Assembly: GCA_017448455.1 (NCBI GenBank)
Contig: JAFSLL010000153.1
Location: 1-61,630 of the forward strand
Direction: 5' to 3'
DNA: 61,630 bases
Source of the DNA: Oscillospiraceae bacterium
Lineage (GTDB): Bacteria; Bacillota; Clostridia; Oscillospirales; Oscillospiraceae
Part shown: positions 43,261-53,562 of the stretch, in pieces
Layout of the letters: every line of letters begins with the position of its first letter
How positions within the stretch are numbered: position 1 is the first letter of the stretch
Program-made: the position numbers and the translations under genes
Notes under the pieces: generated by a model
Seen by the model: the letters and a program-made list of their open reading frames with translations, nothing else
Databases searched by the model: none
Told to the model about the DNA's origin: nothing

Positions 43261-45201
43261 ATGGCAGAAATAAATGAACTGACACAGAAAGTAACAGAAG
43301 AATACGACGCTTCCCAAATCCAGGTCCTGGAAGGACTGGAGGCAGTCAGAAAACGCCCCGGTATGTATATCGGGTCGACTTCCTCCTCCGGACTGCATCA
43401 CCTGGTTTATGAAATCGTCGATAATTCCATTGACGAGGCCCTTGCCGGATACTGCACCCATATTGAAGTCTGTATTGAAGAAGGAGATATCATCCGTGTT
43501 TCGGACAACGGCCGGGGTATTCCGGTAGATATTCAGGAACAGACGGGCAAGAGCGCGCTGGAAGTTGTCTTTACGGTTCTTCATGCCGGCGGAAAATTCG
43601 GCGGCGGCGGATACAAGGTTTCCGGCGGTCTGCACGGTGTCGGCGCCTCTGTTGTCAACGCACTGTCTGAATGGCTGGAAGTTCAGGTTCATAAAGACGG
43701 AAAGATTTATCAGATGCGCTTTTCCCGCGGGGATATCACGGAAGAGATCCATGTTGTCGGAGACACCGGGCGTACCGGAACCACGGTTCGTTTTAAGCCG
43801 GATCCGGAGATATTTGACGATACGGTTTATGATTATGAGATTCTGCACACGCGTATGCGCGAACAGGCCTTTCTCAACGGCGGTCTGAAGATCAGTCTGG
43901 AAGATCAGCGCGCAGGCAAAGAACAGCAGGACAGTATGCGCTATGAAGGCGGAATCCGTGAATTTGTCAGCTGGCTGAATAAACACAAGACACCCATTCA
44001 CAATGAAGTGATCTATCTTTCCGGCAGCAAGAATGACGCCATCGCGGAAGTTGCCCTGCAGTATAACGACGGTTTTAATGAGACGCTGATCTCCTTTGCC
44101 AATGATATTCATACGCCGGAAGGCGGCATGCACGAGACGGGCTTTAAAACCGCGCTGACCAGAGTCATCAATGCTTATGGGCAGAAGAACAATATCATTA
44201 AGGGAGACGACAAGGTTTCCGGCGAAGATGTCAGAGAGGGTATTTCCGCGGTGATTTCCGTGAAACTGCCGGAAGCGCAGTTTGAAGGTCAGACCAAGCA
44301 GAAACTCGGCAATGCCTATATCCGCACGCTGGTGGACGCGATCGTCAACGAGCAGCTGACGGAATACTTTGAAGAGCATCCGGCGGTGGCGAAAGCCATT
44401 CTGGAAAAAGCCATGATGGCAAACCGCGCGCGGGAAGCGGCGCGAAAAGCGCGTGAATCGGTGCGCAGAAAAACGGGTCTGGAAAGCGGGCAGATGCCGG
44501 ATAAACTCCAGGACTGCAACGAACGGGATCCATCTCTCTGCGAAATCTATATTGTAGAGGGCGATTCCGCTGCCGGTTCCGCAATACAGGGAAGAGACAG
44601 CCGGTTTCAGGCAATCCTTGCGATGTGGGGAAAAATGCTGAATGTCGAAAAAGCCCGCGCGGACAAGATTTACGGAAACGACAAGCTCTATCCGCTGATT
44701 GTCGCGCTCGGTGCGGGCATCGGAGATGAGTTCAACATCGAGAAGCTCCGCTATCACAAGATTATCATCATGGCGGATGCCGATGTGGACGGCTCTCATA
44801 TCCGCACGCTCCTGCTCACCTTCTTCTTTCGCTATATGCGCCCTCTGATTGAGAAAGGCTATGTCTATTCCGCCGTCCCGCCGCTCTATAAGCTGACACG
44901 GGGAAAGACGCAGCGTGTTGCCTACTCCGATGAGCAGCGCGACGCGATCAGCTCCGAAATGCGCGGAGACAATCCGAATATCAAGATCGATATTTCCCGA
45001 TTCAAGGGTCTCGGTGAAATGGATCCGCATGAGCTGTGGGAGACTACCATGGACCCCGAAAAACGTTCCCTCCGCAGAATAACACTTGGCGACGCCATCC
45101 TGGCAGATCAGATCTTTACCGTCCTGATGGGCGAAGAGGTGGAGCCGCGGAAGGAATGGATCGAGCGAAACGCCCAGTATGTGGGCAATCTTGATATCTG
45201 A
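43261..45201 (+). CDS. gyrB: DNA gyrase subunit B
   Basis: 646 aa. ATPase subunit of gyrase, which adds negative supercoils. GHKL ATPase motifs are present: [45 protein letters not shown] and the QTKQKLGN switch Lys. The TOPRIM domain shows [11 protein letters not shown] and [25 protein letters not shown], and the C-terminus FKGLGEMDP is followed by the tail domain contacting GyrA. CGGAG precedes the ATG; gyrA starts 12 bases on. Confidence 0.98.
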   Translation: MAEINELTQKVTEEYDASQIQVLEGLEAVRKRPGMYIGSTSSSGLHHLVYEIVDNSIDEALAGYCTHIEVCIEEGDIIRVSDNGRGIPVDIQEQTGKSALEVVFTVLHAGGKFGGGGYKVSGGLHGVGASVVNALSEWLEVQVHKDGKIYQMRFSRGDITEEIHVVGDTGRTGTTVRFKPDPEIFDDTVYDYEILHTRMREQAFLNGGLKISLEDQRAGKEQQDSMRYEGGIREFVSWLNKHKTPIHNEVIYLSGSKNDAIAEVALQYNDGFNETLISFANDIHTPEGGMHETGFKTALTRVINAYGQKNNIIKGDDKVSGEDVREGISAVISVKLPEAQFEGQTKQKLGNAYIRTLVDAIVNEQLTEYFEEHPAVAKAILEKAMMANRAREAARKARESVRRKTGLESGQMPDKLQDCNERDPSLCEIYIVEGDSAAGSAIQGRDSRFQAILAMWGKMLNVEKARADKIYGNDKLYPLIVALGAGIGDEFNIEKLRYHKIIIMADADVDGSHIRTLLLTFFFRYMRPLIEKGYVYSAVPPLYKLTRGKTQRVAYSDEQRDAISSEMRGDNPNIKIDISRFKGLGEMDPHELWETTMDPEKRSLRRITLGDAILADQIFTVLMGEEVEPRKEWIERNAQYVGNLDI

Positions 45202-45213
45202 GGAACCTGAAGA

Positions 45214-47733
45214 ATGGCACATAAAAGAGATTATAAACCGGAAGATATTCTGTTTCCCAATCAGGTGATTACCGAATCCGAGCTGGTCGGGGAGATGCAG
45301 CGCAGTTATATTGACTATGCCATGAGTGTCATCGTAGGACGCGCGCTTCCCGACGTTCGCGACGGTCTGAAACCGGTTCACCGCAGAATTCTGTATACCA
45401 TGTATGAATCCGGCCTGAGTTCGGATAAGCCCTTTAAGAAATCCGCCACCTGTGTCGGCGATGTTCTGGGTCACTATCATCCGCACGGAGACGCGTCGGT
45501 CTATGATGCCATGGTGCGTCTGGCGCAGGACTTTTCCATGCGGTATATGCTCGTAGACGGACATGGCAACTTCGGATCCGTAGACGGCGACCCTCCGGCA
45601 GCATACCGTTATACGGAGGCAAGGCTCTCCAAAATATCCAACGAAATGCTGCGGGACATCGAAAAGGACACGGTGGACTGGGATCCGAACTTTGATGAGA
45701 GTCGGAAAGAGCCGCGTGTCCTCCCCTCCCGGTTTCCGAATCTGCTGGTAAACGGATCCAGCGGCATTGCGGTCGGTATGGCGACCAATATACCGCCGCA
45801 CAACCTGACGGAGGTTATCAATGCCTGTATCTGCGTGCTGGAGAATCCGGAAGCAGAGCTGGGGGATCTGATGCAGTATCTGACAGGACCGGATTTTCCG
45901 ACCAAAGGCATTATTATGGGGCGCAGCGGGATCCGTCAGGCCTACCTGACCGGCCGTGGAAAAATCGTGCTGCGCGCAAGAACGGAATTTGAAGAACACG
46001 GGCAGAACCGCGTACGGATTATCGTAACGGAACTGCCGTATCAGGTGAACAAGAGGCAGCTGATCCGCAACATTGCCGATCAGGTTCACGACAAACGCCT
46101 GGAAGGCATCTCTGATCTGCGCGATGAAACCGACCGAAACGGCATGCGCATCGTCATTGAGCTCAAACGCGACGCAAATCCGCAGGTAGTCCTGAACCGG
46201 CTGTTTGCTCAGACGGCACTGCAATCCAGCTTCTCAATCAACATGCTGGCGCTGGTCAACAACCAGACGCAGCCGAAGATTCTGAACCTGCGGAATATCC
46301 TGGATGAGTATCTGACTTTCCAGGAAGATCTCATTGTCCGCAGGACACGCTATGACCTGCGGAAAGCAGAAGAGCGCGCGCACCTGCTGGAAGGACTCCT
46401 GCTTGCACAGGACAACATCGATGAAGTCATCCGGATTATCCGCTCGAGCTATGACAACGCCAAGCAGAACCTGATGGAGCGCTTTGGCTTTTCCGATGTG
46501 CAGGCACAGGCAATCTGCGACATGCGGCTGATTCAGCTGCAAGGTCTGAACCGGGAAAAGCTGGAGGAGGAATACCGGCAGCTGGAAGAAAAGATCGTCT
46601 ACTACAAAGAGCTGCTTGCCGATCCCGAAAAGATCAAGGGCGTCCTGAAGGACGAGCTGGCGGCAATCCGTGACAAGTACGGTGACGACAGAAAAACGGA
46701 AATCCAGGATGTCGATGATGAAATCGACATTGAAGATCTGATCGAAGAAGAGCAGTGCGTCTTTACTCTGACGGACGGCGGCTATATCAAGCGCCTGCCG
46801 GTCAGTGAATACCGGACACAGGGCCGCGGCGGAAAGGGCATCCGCGCCATGGCAACGAAGGAAGAGGACTATGTCAAGACGGTCTTCACGGCGTCCACAC
46901 ACGATAACATTCTCTTCTTCACTTCCAAGGGCCGGGTCTTTGTCCGAAAGGGCTATCAGATTCCGGAGGCCGGAAGGACGGCGCGCGGAACCAACATCGT
47001 AAATATTCTTCCCATCGAATTGGGCGAGGAGAACGAGACCGTAAGTGCGATGATCCGCGCCCGCGGCTATGAAGAAGACCGCTTCCTCTTCTTCGTCACA
47101 AAGAACGGAACTGTCAAGCGCCTCAGTCAGGAGGCGCTGAAGAATATCCGCAAAACAGGAATCCGCGCGATTACCCTGGAGGAAGGCGACGCGTTGATTT
47201 CCGTCATGGCAACCTACGGCGATGAGACGATCCTGATCGCAACCCGAAAGGGCATGGGAATTCGCTTCCCGGAGACAGACGTGCGACCGACCGGCAGAAC
47301 CGCGGTCGGTGTTCGCGGCATCCGGCTGAGGGAAGGCGACTATGTCATCGGTGCGGGAAGCAGCTCCGAAGGCTCCGAAGTGCTGAGCATCACGGAGAAC
47401 GGCCTGGGTAAGCGGACCGATCTGGAAGAGTTCCGCTTCCAGAGCCGCGGAGGGTACGGCGTTACCGCGCACAGACTGACGGAGAAAACGGGCGCGGTTG
47501 CCGCCGTCCGTCTGATTACCCCGGGAGATGAGATCCTGGTGATTACGGATGACGGTACCATGATCCGCCTGGCGACAGACAACATTTCCCGTGTAAGCAG
47601 AAGTTCACAGGGTGTCTGGGTCATGCGTCCTACGGCCGGCAGCCACATCATCGATTTTGAGAAGGTCGAACGGGAAGACCTGACGAAAGAATCGGAAGAC
47701 GGAACTGCGGGACCGGATGAACAGGAAACATGA
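45214..47733 (+). CDS. gyrA: DNA gyrase subunit A
   Basis: 839 aa. The breakage-reunion domain has [19 protein letters not shown] and the catalytic Tyr133 in RYTEARLSK. The quinolone region reads [11 protein letters not shown]: Ala94 occupies the position of E. coli Ser83, as in mycobacteria, while the acidic residue (Asp98) is kept. The C-terminal beta-pinwheel opens with the GyrA-box QGRGGKG. It overlaps rnhA by ATGA, linking gyrase to the repair genes downstream. Confidence 0.98.
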   Translation: MAHKRDYKPEDILFPNQVITESELVGEMQRSYIDYAMSVIVGRALPDVRDGLKPVHRRILYTMYESGLSSDKPFKKSATCVGDVLGHYHPHGDASVYDAMVRLAQDFSMRYMLVDGHGNFGSVDGDPPAAYRYTEARLSKISNEMLRDIEKDTVDWDPNFDESRKEPRVLPSRFPNLLVNGSSGIAVGMATNIPPHNLTEVINACICVLENPEAELGDLMQYLTGPDFPTKGIIMGRSGIRQAYLTGRGKIVLRARTEFEEHGQNRVRIIVTELPYQVNKRQLIRNIADQVHDKRLEGISDLRDETDRNGMRIVIELKRDANPQVVLNRLFAQTALQSSFSINMLALVNNQTQPKILNLRNILDEYLTFQEDLIVRRTRYDLRKAEERAHLLEGLLLAQDNIDEVIRIIRSSYDNAKQNLMERFGFSDVQAQAICDMRLIQLQGLNREKLEEEYRQLEEKIVYYKELLADPEKIKGVLKDELAAIRDKYGDDRKTEIQDVDDEIDIEDLIEEEQCVFTLTDGGYIKRLPVSEYRTQGRGGKGIRAMATKEEDYVKTVFTASTHDNILFFTSKGRVFVRKGYQIPEAGRTARGTNIVNILPIELGEENETVSAMIRARGYEEDRFLFFVTKNGTVKRLSQEALKNIRKTGIRAITLEEGDALISVMATYGDETILIATRKGMGIRFPETDVRPTGRTAVGVRGIRLREGDYVIGAGSSSEGSEVLSITENGLGKRTDLEEFRFQSRGGYGVTAHRLTEKTGAVAAVRLITPGDEILVITDDGTMIRLATDNISRVSRSSQGVWVMRPTAGSHIIDFEKVEREDLTKESEDGTAGPDEQET

Positions 47734-48185
47734 AACAGGTTACCATCTATACCGACGGGGCCTGCAGCGGAAACCCGGGCCCCGGCGGCTGGGCGGCTAT
47801 TCTGATCTATAACGGAAGGGAAAAAGTGCTCAGCGGCGGCGAAAAACAGACAACCAACAACCGAATGGAGCTGCTGGGCGTCATTTCCGCTCTGAAGGCG
47901 CTGAAAGAACCCTGCGAGGTGGAGCTCTGGTCCGACTCAAAGTATGTGCTGGACGCGCTGGAAAAAGGCTGGGCGGAAAGCTGGCGAAAAAAAGGCTGGA
48001 TCCGGTCGAATAAACAGCCGGCGCTGAATCCCGATCTGTGGGAAGAACTGCTGGGACTCACGGAAACACACAACATGCACTATCACTGGGTAAAAGGGCA
48101 TGCGGAAAACCGCTACAACAATCGCTGCGACGCGCTTGCCGTTCAGGAGCGCGACCGGTTTTCCGCACAGGAGGAAACATGCTGA
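47730..48185 (+). CDS. rnhA: Ribonuclease HI
   Basis: 151 aa, normal length. It cleaves RNA in RNA-DNA hybrids, including R-loops and Okazaki primers. The acidic catalytic set is complete: Asp in [15 protein letters not shown], Glu in NNRMELLGV, Asp in ELWSDSKYV and Asp in NNRCDALAV, plus the basic handle ([18 protein letters not shown]) and HWVKGH. It overlaps gyrA by 4 bases and the GNAT gene by 7. Confidence 0.97.
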   Translation: MKQVTIYTDGACSGNPGPGGWAAILIYNGREKVLSGGEKQTTNNRMELLGVISALKALKEPCEVELWSDSKYVLDALEKGWAESWRKKGWIRSNKQPALNPDLWEELLGLTETHNMHYHWVKGHAENRYNNRCDALAVQERDRFSAQEETC

Positions 48186-48748
48186 AACTGAGAGAAGGCA
48201 CCGGTTCGGATCTCGCCCGCTTTTACAGCGCGCTGCAGATGGATTTTGATGAAAGAGAGCTTTTTTCGCCGGCTTCCATTCGGAAAGCCATGCGCAGCGG
48301 CGCGCAGGAATTCCTGATCTTCTATGATGATCAGACCTCGATCACCGAAGGCTACGCGCTGTGCTGTACAAAAAGCGTCTATGGCTATGTCCTTCTGAAG
48401 TACTTTGGAATTCTCCCCTGGTACCGTGATCACGGTGTGGGGGTCGAGGCGATGCGGCTGCTGCACAAACGCTATGCCGACCGGCAGGGGATCCTTGCGG
48501 AGCTGACGGTGTTTGAAGACAGCGAAGACGGAGAATACCTTCGGAAGCTGAAGCGCTTCTTTGCCCGCTTTGGTTATACGGAAGTTCCGTTTTCTTACCG
48601 AATTGGCGGCGCAAAGGGAATTCTGACTGCAAAACCGCTCCGCGGTACAGCGGAGATCGCGCCGATTGCCCGACGTCTGCTGCTTGACTTTTACTCCCGC
48701 TGTCTCCGGCCGGCACAGCTCGAAAAGATGCTGGCCTTTGATCCATGA
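48179..48748 (+). CDS. GNAT-family acetyltransferase, substrate unknown
   Basis: 189 aa from the ATG at 48179, which has AGGAGG upstream. The acetyl-CoA binding loop is visible as PWYRDHGVGVEAMRLLHKRY. The N-terminal beta strands ([28 protein letters not shown]) and a central strand GYVLLKYFGIL fit a GNAT fold. It is not close to a named acetyltransferase I recognise. It lies between rnhA and mfd, overlapping both by 4-7 bases, so expression is coupled to R-loop and transcription-repair enzymes; this does not identify its substrate. Confidence 0.75.
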   Translation: MLKLREGTGSDLARFYSALQMDFDERELFSPASIRKAMRSGAQEFLIFYDDQTSITEGYALCCTKSVYGYVLLKYFGILPWYRDHGVGVEAMRLLHKRYADRQGILAELTVFEDSEDGEYLRKLKRFFARFGYTEVPFSYRIGGAKGILTAKPLRGTAEIAPIARRLLLDFYSRCLRPAQLEKMLAFDP

Positions 48749-51700
48749 AGGAACTGATCCAACAGATTTTGAATCACAAGGAGCTGGCCGCCCTCCCGGA
48801 TTTGACGGAGAGCGGCGGGCTTCCTGTGCTCGTTTCCGGCCTTTCGGCCGTTCACCGCGCCAATCTGGCGGCGGCCCTGTATTCCCGGCTCCACCGACCC
48901 CTGTTTGTGATCTGTCCGGATGACACGGCGGCTGAGAACTTCGCGCGGGATCTGCATAACATGCTGAACCGGGAGGTTCTCTGCCTCACGCTGCGGGAAT
49001 ATGTCTTCCTGCCGGCAGAAGCGGTGTCCCGCCGTACGGAACAGATGCGGATGACTTCGCTTTTCTCCCTGCTGGAACAGGAAGCCGCCGGTACGGACAG
49101 CATTTTCGTTGCGTCGGTTTCTGCCATGATGCAGCGGACAATTCCCAAAGAAACACTGCAGCGGGCAGCCTTTCCCATCACGGCGGGCGGAAACTACGCG
49201 CTGGAGGATGTGGAAGACGCGCTGATTCGTTGCGGCTATGAACGCACAGAACAGGTGGAAGGCCCGGGCCAGTTCGCAGTCCGCGGCGGAATTCTGGACC
49301 TGTATTCCCCGGCGGAAGACGCGCCCGTCCGCATGGAATTCTGGGGAGATGAAATCGATTCCATGGGCCGATTCGAAATCTCCAGCCAGCGTAGGATCGA
49401 AAATATAGAAACCTGCCGGATTCTGCCCGCCGCGGAGACGCTCGCCGGACTGAGTCCGGGAGGCGCGGAGACGGCGGCCGGAAAGCTGGAAGAGCTGGCA
49501 GCCCGTTATGAGAAGCGGCGCAGCAGCCAGACGGCCGGAAAACTTGCCGCCACGATGCGCGCGGACGCGGAACGGCTCAGAGCAGGCCTCGCCCTTCAGG
49601 ACCTGGACCGCTGGCTTCCGCTGCTCTATCCGGCGGCAACCGCTTTTGACTATATCGCGGATGACGCGACGGTTTTTCTGGATCAGCCTGCCCGAAGCCT
49701 GGAAATGGCGCGGGAATTCCGGAAACAGACTTCGGAGGATCTGCAGGCGCTGCAGCGTGAGGGCCTCTGCCCGTTTGACGCGGACAGCTTTCTCTTTCCG
49801 CCGGATGAGATTCTGACCCGGCTGCAGGAGTATCCGCTCTACGCGGCAGACGCTTTTACGCTGGGCCGCGGAGGATTTTCTCCGAAAACCCTGCTCAGCA
49901 TTCCGGCAAAGCAGCTGCCCTCTTATGCAGGCAACGCGCAGGCCGCCGCGGAGGATATGAATATCTACCGGAAACAGGACTACCGGGTGGTCGTTCTGGC
50001 CGGAGATGAACGCCGCGCAAAGGTTCTGCAGAGCTTTCTGCAGGAACACGGACTGTCGGTTCTGATCCGGCCGGAAATGGAAAAACTGCCGGAGCCAGGC
50101 GAATGCTGTATCGGCATCGGCGCGCTGTCTTCGGGGATGGAATATCCTCTGCTCCGGCTCGCGGTATTGACCGACGCGCAGCTGATCCGCGGCAAAGGCA
50201 GGAAAAAGACGGCAAAAAAGCTGTCCGCGGACAGGGTTCGCATTGAGAGTTACGCGGACCTCTCCGTCGGGGATTACGTGGTCCACGAAACGCACGGCAT
50301 CGGAAAGTTTGCCGGCATTGTCAAAATGCAGGTTGACGGCGCCGAAAAGGACTATGTCAAGCTGATCTATGCGGGAACGGACATCCTCTATGTCCCGGCG
50401 ACACAGCTGGATATGGTTTCCAAATACACAGGGGGCGGTGAGGACCGGCAGGTCCGCCTCTCCAAAATGGGCGGCACAGAATGGGCAAAAACCCGGTCCC
50501 GGGCAAAAGGCGCGGCAAAGGAGATGGCCCGCAAGCTGATCGCCCTTTACGCGGAACGCCAGCGCCTGCCGGGCTATGCTTTTTCCCCGGACAGCAGCTG
50601 GCAGCGCGAGTTTGAAGAGAACTTCCCGTACACAGAGACGGACGATCAGCTGCGCTGTACGGCCGAGATCAAGCGGGATATGGAAGCGGCAGTTCCCATG
50701 GATCGGCTTCTCTGCGGGGATGTCGGGTTTGGGAAGACAGAGGTCGCCTTCCGCGCGGTCATGAAATGCATTCTGGACGGAAAACAGGCCGCCATCCTGG
50801 TACCGACGACCGTTCTGGCACAGCAGCATTACCAGACCGCTCTGCAGCGTTTCTTCGGATTTCCCGTAGAAATCGAGAGTCTCAGCCGTCTTGGCAGCGG
50901 CGGCGGGAATACGCAGACGCTGAAGGACCTCGCTTCCGGCAAATGCGATCTGGTCGTCGGAACCCACCGGCTCCTCTCCAAAGACGTACACTTTAAAAAC
51001 CTTGGGCTTCTGGTTGTGGATGAAGAACAGCGTTTCGGCGTAAGCCATAAAGAACATATCAAGGAGCTGTCCCGGGGAGTGGATGTTCTGACACTGTCGG
51101 CAACGCCGATTCCCCGAACGCTGAATATGGCGATGAGCGGGATCCGGGACATGTCCACGATTGAAGAAGCTCCGGAAGACCGGCTGCCGGTTCAGACCTT
51201 TGTCATGGAGCATGACTGGGGGATTATCGCGGAGGCGATTCGAAGAGAGCTGCAGCGCGGCGGACAGGTCTATTACCTGCATAACCGCATTGATGACATT
51301 GACCGTACCGCCTACCGGCTTGCGCAGCAGCTGGAACATGTCAGTATCGCCGTCGCGCACGGGAAAATGGATAAAAACGAACTGGCCCGTGTCATGGAGA
51401 GCGTCGTGAACGGCCAGACGCAGGTCCTGGTATGCACCACGATTATCGAGAGCGGTATTGACATCCCCAATGTCAATACGCTGATCGTGGAAGACGCGGA
51501 CAAGCTCGGCCTGGCACAGCTGCATCAGATTCGCGGGCGGGTCGGTCGGTCGACACGCAAAGCGTCAGCCTACCTCACTTTCCGGAGAGACAAGGTGCTG
51601 ACCGAGATTGCCGAAAAGCGCCTGACAGCGATTCGGGATTTTGCCCAGTTCGGATCCGGAATGAAGATCGCGATGCGGGATCTGGAGATCCGCGGAGCGG

Positions 51701-52275
51701 GAAACCTGCTTGGCGCGGAACAGTCCGGACACATGGTGGATGTGGGCTACGATATGTATATGAAGCTCCTGAACGAAGCCGTTTTAGAGGAACGCGGAAT
51801 CCCTGTCCCGCAGCGCGCGGAGTGTTCGGCGGATCTCGCGGTCGCTGCAAACATTCCCGACCGATATATTCCGTCTTCCGAACAGCGGATGGATATCTAC
51901 CGCCGAATTGCCCTGATCCGAAAGGAAGAGGAAGCCGACGACCTGCTGGATGAACTGATCGACCGCTACGGCGACCCGCCTCCCGGCGTCAATGCCCTGA
52001 TTCAGGTTGCCATTCTCCGCGGTGTCGCGGGACAGGCGGGCATTACGGATATTACCCAGAAGCAGGGAGAGCTGCGCTTTACCGTGAAGAACTTTGACAT
52101 GGAAAAAGTGTCCGCACTCTACGCGCAGCCGGAATATAAAGGAAAGCTTCGCGTGGAGGCAGGCTCCAAGCCCTGCCTCAGCCTGAAGATAAAATCCAAG
52201 AAAAACGTGATTGATGAAGCACGCGCCTTCGCCCTCGCCTGGAACGGGGACGGAGATGAAAGGAGAACCGCATGA
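48745..52275 (+). CDS. mfd: Transcription-repair coupling factor Mfd
   Basis: 1176 aa. It removes stalled RNA polymerase and recruits UvrA. The UvrB-like N-terminal modules (about 1-330) include GPGQFAVRGGILDLYSP and DEIDSMGRFE. The RNA polymerase-interacting domain is near 500 (GDYVVHETHGIGKFAG). The RecG-like translocase has GDVGFGKTEVAFRA (Walker A), VDEEQRFGV (Walker B), TLSATPIPRTLNMAM and the TRG region RGRVGRS. The C-terminal D7 domain follows about 1030. It is complete, with ATGA overlaps on both sides. Confidence 0.97.
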   Translation: MKELIQQILNHKELAALPDLTESGGLPVLVSGLSAVHRANLAAALYSRLHRPLFVICPDDTAAENFARDLHNMLNREVLCLTLREYVFLPAEAVSRRTEQMRMTSLFSLLEQEAAGTDSIFVASVSAMMQRTIPKETLQRAAFPITAGGNYALEDVEDALIRCGYERTEQVEGPGQFAVRGGILDLYSPAEDAPVRMEFWGDEIDSMGRFEISSQRRIENIETCRILPAAETLAGLSPGGAETAAGKLEELAARYEKRRSSQTAGKLAATMRADAERLRAGLALQDLDRWLPLLYPAATAFDYIADDATVFLDQPARSLEMAREFRKQTSEDLQALQREGLCPFDADSFLFPPDEILTRLQEYPLYAADAFTLGRGGFSPKTLLSIPAKQLPSYAGNAQAAAEDMNIYRKQDYRVVVLAGDERRAKVLQSFLQEHGLSVLIRPEMEKLPEPGECCIGIGALSSGMEYPLLRLAVLTDAQLIRGKGRKKTAKKLSADRVRIESYADLSVGDYVVHETHGIGKFAGIVKMQVDGAEKDYVKLIYAGTDILYVPATQLDMVSKYTGGGEDRQVRLSKMGGTEWAKTRSRAKGAAKEMARKLIALYAERQRLPGYAFSPDSSWQREFEENFPYTETDDQLRCTAEIKRDMEAAVPMDRLLCGDVGFGKTEVAFRAVMKCILDGKQAAILVPTTVLAQQHYQTALQRFFGFPVEIESLSRLGSGGGNTQTLKDLASGKCDLVVGTHRLLSKDVHFKNLGLLVVDEEQRFGVSHKEHIKELSRGVDVLTLSATPIPRTLNMAMSGIRDMSTIEEAPEDRLPVQTFVMEHDWGIIAEAIRRELQRGGQVYYLHNRIDDIDRTAYRLAQQLEHVSIAVAHGKMDKNELARVMESVVNGQTQVLVCTTIIESGIDIPNVNTLIVEDADKLGLAQLHQIRGRVGRSTRKASAYLTFRRDKVLTEIAEKRLTAIRDFAQFGSGMKIAMRDLEIRGAGNLLGAEQSGHMVDVGYDMYMKLLNEAVLEERGIPVPQRAECSADLAVAANIPDRYIPSSEQRMDIYRRIALIRKEEEADDLLDELIDRYGDPPPGVNALIQVAILRGVAGQAGITDITQKQGELRFTVKNFDMEKVSALYAQPEYKGKLRVEAGSKPCLSLKIKSKKNVIDEARAFALAWNGDGDERRTA

Positions 52276-53540
52276 AAAAATTACTCATTGGTCTGCTGGC
52301 AGTCTGCCTTCTGATCGCCGTGGCGATCGGTATGGTCGGAAATCAAGGAAGGAACGCCGCGCTTCCGGAAAACCCTGCAGTGGAAATGGAAGCTGCCGAA
52401 GAAGTGATCCTCCCGGATCCCGCAGAAGAAACGCCGCTTTCGGCCGAAGAAACAAGAGCGGAAGCGGATGCCGGTCCCGCATCGGGCAGGCTGGATTATG
52501 GCGCACTGTATGCGCGCTATTCCCCGGACGAAAAGGTCCTGACAATTGACGGAGAGGAACAGAACTGGGGAGACTATTTCTATGTGTTTTATACTCAGAG
52601 CGGGCAGATTGAAGACTATTTTAACAATATGGCTGCGTACTACGGCATGGTCTTCGGATGGAACGACCCGATTGAGGAAGGCAGTGAGACGACCTTTGCG
52701 GAAGAGGCGCTGGATGTTACAGAACGTCTGATGGTGGAACTCAGCGCGTTGGAGAAATATGCTGAGGAAAACGAGGTTACACTCAGTGATGCGGTTCTGA
52801 CGGAAATGGAAGCGCAGAAACAGCAGGATATCGTCACCACATGCGGGGAGGGCGCAACGGAAGAGGATTTTGCGGAGTTCCTGCGGGAAATTTATCTCTC
52901 CCGGGAAATGTACGACCGAATCGTCCTGCAGAATTATCTGTATCAGGAATGCTTTAAGGCGCGTTACGGAGAGAACGCAGAAAATCTCGGCGATGAGGAA
53001 GCGATGACCTGGCTGACGGAGAAAGGATACATTTCCGCGGCGCACATCCTTCTGGAGACCACGGACGAGGCGACCGGCGAAGCGCTCAGCGAGGAGGCCA
53101 AAGAGGCGAAAAAGGCCGAATTGGAAGCCGCGCTGGAAGAGCTGCGGGCGATCGAGGACCCGGCGGAGCGGGAAAAGGCCTTCCTCGAGAAGATGAATAC
53201 CCTGAGTGAAGACCCCGGCAAGGAGAGTTACCCGGAGGGTTATACCTTTACCGCCGGCAGAATGGTCGCGGAATTTGAAGAAGCAGCCTTTGCGCTGGAG
53301 GAATATGAAATCTCCGACATCGTAGAGACAAGCTACGGCTATCATATTATTATCCGGCTTCCGCTCTCCCCGGACCGGGTTGTGGAGTACAACTCTTCAA
53401 CCGGCGCGCCGAGATCCGGCAGAATGCTGGCTGCCAATGAGGCTTACAGCAAGACGCTGCAGGCGACCGCGGAAGAGATGGAACTGACTTGGCTGCCCGG
53501 CTATGAGGAGCCGGATCTGTCGGAATACATTGCGGAATAA
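52272..53540 (+). CDS. Membrane-anchored parvulin-type peptidyl-prolyl isomerase
   Basis: 422 aa. An N-terminal hydrophobic segment (about 4-20) without a lipobox suggests a membrane-anchored or secreted protein. An acidic linker, a SurA-like helical region (about 115-255) and a C-terminal parvulin domain follow: AAHILLETTDE, a helical insert rich in Glu/Lys, YPEGYTFTAGRMVAEFEEAAFALEEYEISDIVETSYGYHIIIRL in pieces. It should help fold exported proteins, like PrsA. Translation is coupled to mfd by a 4-base overlap, an arrangement known in clostridia. Confidence 0.85.
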   Translation: MKKLLIGLLAVCLLIAVAIGMVGNQGRNAALPENPAVEMEAAEEVILPDPAEETPLSAEETRAEADAGPASGRLDYGALYARYSPDEKVLTIDGEEQNWGDYFYVFYTQSGQIEDYFNNMAAYYGMVFGWNDPIEEGSETTFAEEALDVTERLMVELSALEKYAEENEVTLSDAVLTEMEAQKQQDIVTTCGEGATEEDFAEFLREIYLSREMYDRIVLQNYLYQECFKARYGENAENLGDEEAMTWLTEKGYISAAHILLETTDEATGEALSEEAKEAKKAELEAALEELRAIEDPAEREKAFLEKMNTLSEDPGKESYPEGYTFTAGRMVAEFEEAAFALEEYEISDIVETSYGYHIIIRLPLSPDRVVEYNSSTGAPRSGRMLAANEAYSKTLQATAEEMELTWLPGYEEPDLSEYIAE

Positions 53541-53562
53541 TTCAGAACAGAAGGAGAAGACG

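Noticed and set aside
42817-46224. 1135-codon open frame on the minus strand across recF, gyrB and gyrA
   Set aside because: It lies entirely opposite three core genes and shows no domain pattern; stop codons are merely avoided by the codon use of the real strand.
48691-51525. Long minus-strand open frame opposite mfd
   Set aside because: Antisense shadow; mfd motifs on the plus strand are complete.
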